Part shown: piece after piece, positions 1 through 38,345 of the stretch
Numbering within the stretch: position 1 is the stretch's first letter
How the letters are laid out: the number at the start of each line of letters is the position of its first letter
DNA from: Hirundichthys speculiger
Lineage: Eukaryota; Chordata; Actinopteri; Beloniformes; Exocoetidae
Direction of reading: 5' to 3'
Length of the DNA stretch: 64,000 bases
NCBI GenBank assembly: GCA_018398805.1
Contig: JAGFBZ010000673.1
Location: forward strand, 248,001 to 312,000
Notes under the pieces: model-generated
What the model saw: the letters and a program-made list of their open reading frames with translations, nothing else
Database searches by the model: none
Told to the model about the DNA's origin: nothing
Made by a program: the position numbers and the translations under genes

Positions 1-1978
1 AAGAGAGACCTCGCCAGTGTCTTAAGCCATTGTGGACAGTAGACATAAATCTCCTTGTTTTCTCTCCCACAATGACCAAAAGCCGTCCCAGTGCGTGTTT
101 TCAAACAGCAGGGCAGAGCCGGGAATCAGAGGCGTGACGTGTGTGTCGAATGCAACATCTTCCATGTTAAATAATTTCCCAGTCATTATAAATGCTGTTG
201 GAAATGTTGTTTATGAACACAGCTGTGAACAGCAACACTGGCTGCCACTTTCTGGCTGCCACAGGAAAAATTCGAGGCATCGTGTCTTCGGGGGCAGTTT
301 TCTCACTACTCAAATTTCAGCGTTGACAGAATCATTTGCTTGTTCGAACGACACAACCTGAAGTCCTGGTGGTGTTCACACTACGTAACTGACTGGTGAC
401 TGGAGGTCACGGACTACAAAAGGTGTTTATAAATGGATTGAGGGATGCGAGCTGTTCATCTGATGATTCGCTCCGAATGTGAATGGAAAAAAGAAAAGCT
501 CACTGCTTCTTTTTCGTGTTCCCGTTAGAATGTTTACTGCGTCTCCACCTCCTGCGTTGCTCTCTCACTGGCTGTAGCTCTAATGAGGAGTCACCTGATG
601 GCTCTGGGTATTTAGCATGTTAGATGATTTGCCGGCCATCAGCAATCTGCTTGTATCTTTGAGCTGTTCAGACAGCTGGCAAGTTTGCCAAATGGCTTAT
701 TGGTGCTTAAAATCATGTAGTGTGAAAGCAGCTTTTTCATTGTGCACCATAATCTCAACCACAGCCTCTGATGTAACGGTAATATACATTTATTTAAAAA
801 GAAAAAAAATAAATAAACAAACAAGCCAAAAGCTAATTAGAAACTACAGTTTGAAACCAGAATCAACAGGTAAAAAAAAATCTCAAAAACTAGATTTTTA
901 GAGGCCAGAAACAGAAAGTCTTAAGCTCCATTCACAGAGCCAGTTTGTTCCTCCTCTTTGACTTTATTCTGCCCAACTGTGCTTGTGAAAGCCACACGAG
1001 GTGTAAAGGTAAGGATGTAACGTTTCTTCCTGCAGCTGGAAAGTAGAGGGAGGTCCTAACAGAGCTGTTTGGTTGGGAACAACCAGACAGAAAGTATATT
1101 TTTATCGTCGTTTATTTAGCAACCATCAGAAGAAAGCATCCATTGAACAAAGGTATTAGAGACTCGTTTCTGACTTTGGATCACAAAGCAGAAGATTCAG
1201 GTTGCTGAACACTGTACTGCTTTTTGAAAACACACACTGGGAAGGAATATTGCCCTTCATGAAATCACTGGGATCTTTATACCTCCATCTCTGTTTGAAA
1301 GAGTCTTCAGAGACCCTTCTAATAATTTTAGACAGTTCTTACGTGCACAGCAATGACCCAAGTGACGTAGCTTTTCAACAACGCTCATTTGCAGGAACAA
1401 AATGTGAACTGCTTCCCCTAAAATCTCAACAAAAACTGCACAACTGTATACCTACAGATGTGGAAACTAATCTTCAGATAATTCAGTGAAAACATATTTA
1501 TCACAGAAGATTACCTCACAGCAAATTGAAAAGCACACAGACATCAATCATCTTTTGAGCAAATAAGAATTTCCCCATCGACTCGCCAGCATTAATTGCT
1601 ATGATGAAATCCATCATTTGGCTACATCACTGCGTGCACAAATGTGAATGTACAGGGGACGAGAGCGTGTGAGTGCGCGGGAGTGTGCGCGCGGGAGTGT
1701 GTCAGCCATGCTCCCTGGAGGAAGCCTCTACGAAGCGCAGCCTTCTCCTGGTGACATCAAAGCGTAAAGCAAGCTGCAGAAGGAAAATAAAAGCCAGCAG
1801 AAACCAGAGCGCTGACAGCTGTGACAGCCTGAAGCCATTACGACAGCGTTAAAGGCATGTGATTGTCCTGATTAGTCCTGCTGTTAAATAATGATTGGGC
1901 TGATGGGTGAGTGCGGTTAGAACACCAGCAGATCAAGGCAACGTCGGGCAACTTGATGTGGAAAGAGGTCTGACTTAC
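1..1978 (-). other. MAP4K3 intron sequence beyond exon 17
   Basis: No further MAP4K3 exon was found; the next one, expected to begin near GHVAHLED in human, is probably outside the window. The stretch is unique-looking AT-rich sequence with a GT/GC-alternating patch around 1661-1702. Nothing else is supported. Confidence 0.6.
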
Positions 1979-28928
<26,950 letters not shown>

Positions 28929-29110
28929 TTCCACTGCCTATTACGGCGCCGATCGCGCACGGTTGATGAACCCCGACAAAATATGAAAACGGATATTTGA
29001 AGAAAAACATACGGCGTCAAAAAATGCCAGCCCGAATCCACTGTAGATCCAACATGGCTTCCAATGCGCATTGGGCATGCGCAATGGATATCATGTCGTA
29101 TCCTCTGTTT
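28929..29110 (-). promoter_or_regulatory. MAP4K3 5' UTR and probable core promoter
   Basis: The segment just upstream of the MAP4K3 start is locally CpG-containing in an AT-rich setting. It holds two TGCGCA half-sites (29065-29070 and 29078-29083) with a 7-base spacer, resembling a split NRF1 site, and an ATGGC-core YY1-like word at 29054-29058. No TATA box is evident. The transcription start is not determined; promoter identity is inferred from position and motifs. Confidence 0.5.
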
Positions 29111-30538
29111 GTGAAAGGAGATGAGGCTGTTATATCTAACAATTTAACAATTTTCTTGTGAATATGTAACTACAGCACATATACATATGATGATATTTTA
29201 TTTCTACATTAACATGGATATTACCAAATAAAAAAAGACCTCCAATAATACAATTTTATCATAATTCTATCATAAGGTCACTATAAGCAGACAGTAAAAC
29301 TATGTTTTCTAATCTACTTGTAACAAAAATGTATGGTTAGCAGTATGGAGGCAAGGCAGTGAATGAAAACATTAAACTCTGTGTTGCTTTGTCTGAGTAT
29401 TCAATGTGAAACTGGGCTAAGCAGGGTTAATAAAGTGGCAGATGGTAACACTGTGCCTCAGCTGAGGGGGTCAGCTGCAGACTGAAGGGTCCCACCACCA
29501 AAAACTTTCCAGCTGTCATCTAGTGATGTTTTTATCACTGTGAGCAAAGGGTCAAATAAACTGATTCCAGTCACAAGTATGAATGTATATGTGTGTGAGT
29601 GTGTGTGTAGCTGAAGCTCAACAGACAGAGCTGATGTTTTTTCTTTTTTTTTAATTTGATGCAATCAATATTTCACAATATAAAAAACAGGGACAACAAA
29701 AGGCAGGACAAAAAAAAGAAAAATGTGGAGGCATGTCATTATAACACAGCTGGGTAAATTTACAACAGGTCAGTAACTGATTTCATCATCCAGATTAGAC
29801 GTTTTGAAGAATCCTGAGGAATCTTGAAGGACAAGTCTGAAAATCAATACCTAATGGCACTAACATACAGGACCTTAGACTGCACCCCATTAAAATTATG
29901 GTGTGGAAGTCCCTGCATGGGCTCAAGAATAACTCTTAAAACCATCGTGAGTGAATACGGTTTGTTGCTGCATCAAACTTTATGGTGCAAAGAAAACAAA
30001 AGGGAGGAAAAAAAATGAAGAGGAAACATCTTGAAACTGCTGGTTTGATTCCTCAAAACCATTTAAGATGAGCTTAGGTGAAGTGGAAAACTCTTCTGTG
30101 GTAAATCAAATCAAAATATGGGTTTCTTTTTGGAAATAATGGATGCCGTATCCTGCTGAAGAGCCTGCATCTGTGATCTACTGTGAGCTGAGCAGATCAT
30201 TCATCTCTTGAAGACTAGTTCATGTTCCTTGCATCCAGTGTAGTTTGGGTTTAGAGCCAGTCATCCAACTGAGACAGCCAGCTGTTATTTCAGACAACAC
30301 AGAATTTCTTTTAGAAAAAGTTGGTAATGTTGGAAATTTTATTCTTGAGCTCAAGAAAACATTTCAGAGCCTGGTTTCGTTATGTAGCTTTGAATGTTCC
30401 TCATATTCACGTAAAACAATCTGTTAAGCTGATCTCGTCATGTCTTCATACAGAATCATGAATCAGCTGTTACATCATAAATGAGGAAAGAAAATAGAGA
30501 ATTAAAATGAGCAAATATCTTAAGTCAGTCTTATATGA

Positions 30539-30725
30539 GGTGGCCGTGACTCAGTGGTGTAGTAGATTGTCCTCCAACCAGACGTTTGAGGTATTATTGA
30601 AACAAAGCACAACATACTGTAAACAGAGAGCATATTTATGAAGAGAAGCAACGTATGAGTGCATAAAGTGTTTTATAGAACCTAGACAAGGTTTAAAAAA
30701 AAGCACTATGTAAGTTTGGAGCATG
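30539..30725 (+). repeat. SINE-like interspersed repeat (tentative)
   Basis: The left part (GTGACTCAGTGGTGTAGTAG, then TTGTCCTCCAACC) resembles the tRNA-like head of fish SINEs. The right part (AAAGTGTTTTATAGAACC to AAAAGCACTATGTAAGT) resembles their conserved tail. Diverged; the exact family is not named. Confidence 0.45.
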
Positions 30726-30870
30726 GTTACACAGTACTGGTTATACAGATGTTTTTTTTCTCTGTATTATTTGTCATGATGTTATCTGATCTTCATATTA
30801 TCACAATAAGAGATAAACACAATGTATTCAAGCTGACAGCATGCAACAAAAATGTATAATTTCTTGTGTC

Positions 30871-30876
30871 TTTATT
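30871..30876 (-). terminator. Candidate poly(A) signal of THUMPD2
   Basis: TTTATT on the plus strand reads AATAAA on the gene strand, about 525 bases past the stop codon. It is the first canonical hexamer found downstream on that strand. Confidence 0.45.
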
Positions 30877-31399
30877 GAAAACACCCATTAAACCTTTGGA
30901 GTGCTGGGAAAAAAGTGAGTTAATCCATACGCTTTTTACATTAATAAAAGTTAGACAAACTGTCTGTAAATTGAGATTTCAGTACTGTGGCTACTCTTCC
31001 CAGGAGTGTCTGAGCTGAAGCAATTCTGTGAAGAGAAACGGTCAGAAATTCCTTCTCAATGTGCAGGTCTGATCCAGAACAATTACTTGAAGTCAGTGCG
31101 GCCAAAAGAAGCTCAGTGGGTTCACTTACTTCTTCCTTCAGCAGTGTGAATGTTTAGTGGGTGGGTTCAGTCAAGACTGTCCGTTACTGTGACTCAGATC
31201 AGATCACACTTTATGTTGAACAACAGTTTAAATCTACACTTTCAAAGCTCATACAAATAAAAATTTCATAATAACTTCCAAAAATACACATTTCATTATA
31301 AACTTTAATAAACTGGCATTTCAACAGAACCACTTATTACCCATGACAAGTCGCAAAGTAACTCAACCTAATTACTTCAAAATTTCATTTCCACGTGGG

Positions 31400-34300
31400 T
31401 CAAGTGTTTGTTTTGACATATTTATGTATAAGTCCATCAATCGCTCCTAAGCTGACTCTGACAGTTGTCTGATGCTTCAGTGAACACAGACTCCGTTGAA
31501 GCTCAGCAGGAGAGGATTTGACCTCTGGGCAGATGTGGACAGCCGGCTGGTCTGAGGGCGGCTCAGGATGAGAGCAGTTCTGCATCACAGTTGGAGGTTC
31601 AGCCTCCTGGTTAGATGTTGGTCCAGTGTGTGTTTGTATCAGGAGTTTTTTCAGGTGACAGGACAACTGAGGACTCAGCAGGACAACGAGTGTCCCGCCA
31701 GTACAGAGGACTCTAGAGCACAAACATATATTCAATTCATTTTAATTTCTTACAAAGATTGACTGAGCAATTTCAAGAGGCTTTACTGAAGTGTAACATG
31801 ACTCAGCACAATCATTTTGCACAACACACAAACATAATTAAAAAAATAAAAAAAGACGGGAGGGGAGCAATTCGAAAAGAAACATGCAAAAGGGACACTC
31901 GGAGAACATACCTCTCCATTTCACTGAGGATGAGTGGAAGCTTGGCAGCCATGTTAGTTCTGGTACCAAACTTCCTGCCGAATGGCAGGTCACAGACCAC
32001 GGCATCGACACTGGCGCTCGGCAGAGGCAGCTCTGAACCACACAAAGGAGGACAAACAAGCAAAGAGGCAATTAAGACAGTTTTCCAACAGACAGAATCA
32101 GTTTCCATTGCACAAACAGGCAGTGTAGTCCCGTATTTTATGACGGCATATACTTCACATTACTCAAGTGATCATTTTGTGGAGGTTTCTTACCCATGGA
32201 CGAGGCTTTCAGCAGCTGTATTCTGCTTCCCAGTTCTGCAAAAGCTACGTTGTCATTGGCCTTTTGCAGTTGTCCATCATCAACGTCCATTCCCAGGAAA
32301 CAGGAGGCCTGAGGATCCCAGTGACAGTGGTGGAGCACATTATATTAGTGGTGCTGCAGTTGCCCAAACAGCTACACGTTATGTACTGACCTCAACGCAT
32401 CTCTGAAATAAAATGTTTCATGCAGCGAGAAAAAACGGAAGTTAAAAAAAAAAAAAAAACAATATGTAATATGGACAATGAGTACTGGAAAGAGATTTTA
32501 TTGTTGGAGGGCGTGGCAACATTTTGTTTGCATTAACAGATGCACGTTAAACAGAGAACTAGTGGCCAATCTGATTATGCCTTATGTTTATTCAGTGCAG
32601 ATTGTAAAGCGAAAAACTTTCCAGACATTTAAGCACTACAAAGAAGCATATCTGAAGACTCGTGGGTTTGTGGTCTACCTTGTGTTCCTGCGCAGCTTCT
32701 ATCAAGATGGTTCCCACGCCACACATTGGATCAACCACACAGAAGCCTGGCTGGGAAACCGGAGACAGCACACTCAGATGGTAAACCACATATAACTGTG
32801 ACGGTGCAACCTAACAGATTAAACCATGTGCATGTAAATACTTTAGTTGCCCAACGTTCTGCTAAAACCATCAGTCCGAAGCCTGTGGGGTCACACTGAA
32901 GGAGTTTAAAGCTGTCTTTTATCTTTTTTTTTTCAAGTATTGATGTACAGCAAAGACAAAAACCCTGGACTGAATTATTCTGTAGTATCTTCCTGCTTGT
33001 TTGCATAAACAAAATCATGGAAAAGATTATGTTTAATTTCATAATGGTTTGAAGAATATAAAGATGAAGGCAGTTATGAGCCAGTTCCTGTGGGTGTTCC
33101 CACCTGTATCTGAGCGAGTGACGCCATGGCCCAGGCGACTGTAGACCTCAGACCTGTGGTTTTAATATAGCTGCGGTTAGCCAAAGGCAACCTGCAAGAA
33201 CACGAAGGAACCCATCAAGTATTACTACTTGTAAAATCAATTAAAGCTGCAGAGCTAAACAGTTCTACACCAAACCATCATGTCTGAATGCAATGTTTTC
33301 TGACATTTTAATCTTCAACTTTTTTCTTTTAATTATTTGGAGTAAGTGAAGCATTTTCCTTCTGCTAGTGCGGGTTTTATTGATAGTGTCACAGTGGCAC
33401 AGAGCAGTGAGAAATATAAATGATCTTGTCTGCAGTAGCACAGATTGATTCTATGAATGAAAAGATGACATCAATAACGCAATGCAAATAAAAAAATAAT
33501 GTCTTCACTAATAACCTGGTTAGTGGAATTCCCAGGAGGCAGTAGTCGTCACTCAAATTCACATTTACCTTTAGAAAAAGAAAAGAATCAACAATTATGT
33601 TTGAGTCAAAATGGCAGGAAGGAAAGCAGAGATTCACAGTTACAAGGGGGGGTGCAGTTTTTTCAAAGACATACAATCAGCCCTAAAATCAATTCAGTAA
33701 AATACGTTTTTAAGTAAAACATTTACCTCCAACAGTGGATTCTTCAGGTCTGCCTTCCAGCCCAGCAGTCTGCTCAGACCTGCTCCCATCATTCTGCTCA
33801 CTTCCTATATTAGACAAAATATGCAAACGCAAACATCCTTAGAGCACTCACCCATTTATTCAAATGTAATCTTCACTCATATAAATGCCTGTTTCTGTGT
33901 GTATGCTTCATTGTGCCCATTTGACAAGCAAATGCAGAAAATAAAGACATTTGACTAAATGTTTTTAGACAGTAAGAATTTTTCACTGTGAGTGATGAAT
34001 GGACTTTAACACATTTTGGATGATGTAAATAGAAGAACCATTAAACAATAGAAGTTCTGGGATGAGATGGACAGAGATGAGCAGTCTCACAGCTTGCAGT
34101 TTTCTGTACCTGTGCACTGAAGCATCTGGACAGTGATCCACTGCATTTGCAGCTAATCCTAAAAGAGACTGGGATGCAAAAAGAAGTATTTGTGGTTTGT
34201 TCCTGCCAGTTCTCATCTGTTCATCTTGTTGTTTTTGCGAAACAAATTAATTTATAATAAAAATCAAACAAATCAAATTAAAAAAATAAAGAAAAAGGTC

Positions 34301-37300
34301 CATCTTCTTACCATTTTCCACACTTTCTGAATGAATTTCCCTGCTGCTCGTCTCCACATGAGGCTCCAGTCCTGCTGCTGTCAGATCACAAACTGATCCG
34401 CTGATATTGATGTTTGCCCCATTTTTTCTGCAGTTTCTAAACTCCACAGCCATCCCTGCAGCTGCATCTTCATCTACTGGTGGGTCCACTTTCTCCACCT
34501 TCTTCTCAGTGCATAAATCCAAAGTTGCATCTCCCACCTGTCCTTGCCTGTCGTCCTTCTTTTTCTTCTGTTCCTTTATTCCAATCTGTTTGTGAATTTT
34601 CAGTCTCTTTTCCCCACTCTGCTCCTCCTCAAGCTCATGTGTACGTTTTCTACACTCTACAGGGTACTTTTCACCTTCTTCACTCCTTCCTTCCTCCTCT
34701 CTCCTCCCTGCCACTACCGGGGCGCTGCTTGGATATTTGTCAGTATTTGTGGTGGCGGCCAGCTCCCCCTGCAGGCGGCTCCATGTCATTGCAGCACTGG
34801 TCCACTGGTTCCTGTCGCCCAACAGTCTCGACTGTAGCATGGACGCTGCTTTTGCTGTGAATTTTCCAGATGACACAAGACAAATGTTGCTGGTAACCTG
34901 ATGCTGTAATTACTTTGTTACATTTCTCTTTCAGGAATGTTGGAGGAATGAACATACAGTGTGCTGAAGTATTTTTCATGTTTTTTGTTTTAACTATGTG
35001 TACTATATGTCTACGTGTTTTGGGGTTGGGCAGATACCTGGGCTGGTGTGGGCAGAAATGCAAAAAGGTGAATCTCGCTTCAAGAAAAGGAAGAGCCTCT
35101 CTGCAGCCTTCAAGTCAGTTAACCTGTCGATCGTTGCAGAGGAGCTGAACAACACTTTACCTGGAATGTGAAACACCTGGATACAAAATAATAAAATGAA
35201 AAAAAAGAGAGTTTTATAATTGTTGACATGATATGGTAGCATTTTTCTTTTGAAGACAGCTGATTTAACAGAATTCCCAAGCAGCTGGAAAGGTGCTTCA
35301 TCTGAGAAAATAACTTTGCACCAGTCTTGAGCTGTCCAAATTATGCATCTCCTGCAGAATTTCAGACTGCTCTGGATGTTTTTACTGGAGAGAGGTGATG
35401 TCTTTGCTGCCTTTTCTGACACCAGGCCTCATTGTGCTGCACATGCATTCACACCACCAGCTGCTGCTAAAAACAGTCTGGGAGTTTGCCGGACAACCAA
35501 GGACATCCTGAGGCTCCCTTCATCCCAGTTCAACCTCTCTCTTTTAAGTTCTTGGTGATGTGCAACATTTTTAAAAGCAATTTCTTTGCAAGTAAGACGA
35601 CTTTGATGCAAAGCAAAGATGTCTCCATGCATGTCTTTTGAGGCAACCATCTCTAACAGTGGAAGACAACACCTTTTTGACCGGCTCCTTTTTGTAAAAA
35701 TCTGTCTGCTCTTATTATCTGTCCAGTCAGAATGGAGCCAACTAGTGTTTTTGTGATTAAGTAAAGTTTTAAGCTCTTTGCAGTGTATGTAAGTAGACCT
35801 TACACAACAGTCTAGAAACAATACGACTCACCACCACAGACACTGATGCAGTTGTTTCTGTCAAACAGAAAACTTGTAGGATTGCCAAACCTTTTGGCCA
35901 CAACTGTGTATTGATTAACTCTGTCCAGTGATTTCCACACTGCAAGTTGCTTTGGATAAAGTTATTTTCCAAATTAATACATTCACAACAACAACAAAAG
36001 AAAAAAAAACAGCACAAAATTTGGGACTGTGTGGTCATGCCGCATTGTACTCATGAGAAATCATTCATTTATTCATTTACATTTGACCTAAATACAACTT
36101 TTTGTGCTTAGGTGTAACACATGAACAAAAAAACCTTTTAACTGTGCACATGTTATAGGTTTTCCTGGATGACGCTACAAATGTTTAAGTCAGTCCAGTG
36201 ATAATATGGGAATGATGAATCTCAGAAACACGATTGTGAAAGTAATCAAGTTTAGTTCAGAGGGCCAAACTTTAAAAATTCAAAAAGTAGAAGAAATTCT
36301 GAGCAAAGTCTTAAGATTTAGACGAGTTGGCATGAGTTGGAACCGGCAAATAAAACTCCAAAATACACTCTCAAAGGCTTGAATCAAGACAACTGGACCT
36401 CTTTTTCTTTATTCTTGGGGACGTTTCACCTTTTATCCAGAGGAAGACTTCAGTTCAAACACCCAAAAATACACTTGCAGAAAATAAAATACTAAACTAA
36501 ATTTAACAAGTTAGAGCCAACTGACTAATTCAACTGGCCACGAGACAAGATACAAATCATGCACTTGTCTCTGACAGACTATATAACCCCAGTTCCAAAA
36601 AAGGTGAAACGCCATATAAAATATAAATGCAAACAATATGCAAATGGTTTGCAAATCTCATAAATCCATATTTTATTCCTAACTAAACATAAATAACATA
36701 TCAGATGTTGAAACTGAGGCATTTTACCATTTCATGGAAAATATTAGCTCATTTTGACTTTAATGTCACCAACATGTTTCAAAACAGTTGTAACAGGGTG
36801 ATGTTTGTTATTGTGTAGTGTCCGTTCCTCTTTTAATAACCGTCTGGGAAGTGAGGAGACCAGTTGCTGGAGTTTAGGAGAGGAATTATGTCCCATTCTT
36901 GTCTGACGCAGGATTCAAGCTGCTTGACAGTCCGGGGCTTTCGCTGGAGGATTTTAGTTTTATGATGTGCCAAATGTTTTCTAATGGTAAAAGGTCTGGA
37001 CTACAAGCCAGTTCAGCACCTAGACTCCTGTTCAGTAAAGTCATGCTGTTGTGATGGATGCAGTATGTGGTACTAGGCACTAATGCAACTACATGCCATC
37101 ACAGAAGCAGGTTTTTGAACCCTACACTGATGAACTGGATGGTTTATTTCCTCTTTAATCTGCAGGACGAGACATCCATGGTTTCCAAAATAATTCCAAA
37201 TTTTGATCCATTTGACCATAGAACAGTTTTCCATTTATCCTCAGACCATTTTAGATTAATTTTGGTCCAGAGAAGACTGCAGCATGTCTGGATCGCGTTT

Positions 37301-38133
37301 ACATGTGGCTTCTTCTTTGCACGATGCAGCTTTAACCTGCATTTGTGGCTTGAACGGCGAACTGTGGTCACGGACAGTGATATCTGTGTTTTTCTGAGTG
37401 CATGCAGTGATGTCCAGTAGAGAATCATGCCTGTTTTCAACGCAGTGCTGCCTGAGGGCCTGAAGATCACACACATCCAGTTTTGACCTTAAGCCTTGTC
37501 CCTTGCACACAGACACTCCTCCTGATCCTCTGAATATTTTGATGATATTATGTACTGTAGATGATGGGATCTTCAATGTCTTTGCACTTTTAAATTGAGG
37601 AACACTTTTCTGAAATTGTTTGTTGCAGATTGGTGAATCTCTGCTCATCTTTACATCCAGGAGACTCTGTTTCTCTGACGACGCTGCTTTTATACCCAGT
37701 CTGTCACTAACCTGCTGCCAATTAACCTAATTAGCTGTCAAATGCTCCTCCATTTGTCTTTTGATTTGCGTCAACTACATTTCCAGCCGTTTGTTGCTCC
37801 TTTTCCAAGCTTATTTGAGATGTGTTACTGTCATTAAAGTCAAAATGAGCTCATATCTTTCATGTGATGTTACAATGCCTCAATTTCGACATCTGATATA
37901 TTCTATTGAGAATAAAATGTGTTGTTTACGTTTTGCACGGCGTCCTATTTTGGGGGGAATGGGGCTTATGAAAAGATAGTTATGTTTTCTCAACAGAAGG
38001 AGTCCACAGAGATGAAAGCCTTGCATGGTTGTGTACAATAACGACTCACGTCTTCAGCAGCCAGCTTCATCTTCACCTCATCAATTAAAAAAGCCTCCAT
38101 CCCGTTACCAGCTGTGCAATAGTAACGAACCAT
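31400..38133 (-). CDS. thumpd2: THUMPD2, THUMP-domain SAM-dependent RNA methyltransferase (complete)
   Basis: The human protein, with TRMT112, is reported to make N2-methylguanosine in U6 snRNA. Exons in transcript order: 38050-38133, 35038-35176, 34312-34866, 34110-34168, 33727-33804, 33516-33568, 33104-33191, 32679-32750, 32194-32308, 31912-32032, 31400-31712. They total 1,677 nt and encode 558 residues (human about 503). The N-terminal half (CTAGNGMEAF; TDLKAAERLFLFLK; FRISCKCSG near 262-270) matches the THUMP part. Methyltransferase motif I is DPMCGVG (359-365) and the catalytic-type motif is DLPFG (429-433). Exon 3 encodes a charged, low-complexity insert with a KKKK run, longer than in mammals. 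The start is the ATG just before VRYYCTAG; an in-frame ATG lies 75 bases upstream but precedes unlikely sequence. Intron 2 would end in TG: the only acceptor that fits both the phase and the human junction is CATCTG at 34867-34872. Other junctions are GT-AG. Confidence 0.95.
35215..35910 (-). pseudogene. Truncated Tc1-like transposon with transposase remnant
   Basis: The right terminus reads (minus strand) TACACAGTTGTGGCCAAAAG, a Tc1-type inverted-repeat end. Downstream are helix-turn-helix and catalytic-domain remnants (HQSRLTCKEIA; WTAQDWCKVIFSDEAPFQL), where IFSDE carries the catalytic Asp of the DDE region. Frames are broken around 35425. The opposite end is missing; similarity stops near THUMPD2 exon 2. 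Confidence 0.7.
36584..37968 (-). pseudogene. Degenerate Tc1-like transposon with long terminal inverted repeats
   Basis: The ends match over roughly 150-200 bases: the left end carries ACCCCAGTTCCAAAAAAGG, and both arms include the motif around ATCAGATGTTGAAACTGAGG. The transposase remnant (37648 down to about 36890) shows HTH-like and DDE-like segments (SSTVHNIIK; KCRLKLHRAKKKPHVN; KWSEDKWKTVLWSNGSKF, where the usual catalytic WSDES has become WSNGS). Frameshifts break it into several frames. It is inactive. Confidence 0.8.
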
Positions 38134-38345
38134 ACTTCCGTGACTTCCAGGTTCAGCCACTATCCTGTAAAATATGTTTTTCGTTAAAAAAACCCCCCAA
38201 ACGTTCACAACTGCTTCTTTAAGTTTGCTAACTTTTAAAATTAAACCATGAAAGCCGCCATGCTCGCTTGTCTGTTTACACCGGAAACGGAACTACGTCA
38301 CCAGACGATCACCAATGAGTGGCCAGCAGGGGGCGCTCCTGCACA
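38134..38345 (-). promoter_or_regulatory. THUMPD2 5' UTR and probable promoter
   Basis: Upstream of the THUMPD2 start are a YY1-like GCCGCCAT (38254-38261), an ETS-like CCGGAAA (38281-38287), a CCAAT word near 38312 and a CTCF-like core (38323-38338). This is a TATA-less housekeeping-type arrangement. The exact start site is unknown. Confidence 0.5.
38323..38338 (+). promoter_or_regulatory. CTCF-like motif
   Basis: CCAGCAGGGGGCGCTC fits the vertebrate CTCF core CCASYAGRKGGC at every position. It lies about 190 bp upstream of the THUMPD2 start codon. Occupancy is not known. Confidence 0.6.

Larger units (their letters stand above)
28929..31399 (-). other. Intergenic region between MAP4K3 (5' end) and THUMPD2 (3' end)
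   Basis: It contains the MAP4K3 promoter at its left end, the probable THUMPD2 3' UTR at its right end, and a SINE-like segment at about 30539-30725. No TMEM178A-type exon was recognised, although that gene lies between the two in human. Confidence 0.6.
35177..38049 (-). other. THUMPD2 intron 1 (2.9 kb)
   Basis: More than half of this intron is two separate, broken Tc1-type transposons, at about 35215-35910 and 36584-37968. Both have their transposase remnants on the same strand as THUMPD2. No THUMPD2 exon was found inside. Confidence 0.8.

Noticed and set aside
31759..32406. 215-residue plus-strand open frame
   Set aside because: Antisense to THUMPD2 exons 9 and 10, which are supported by homology and phase.
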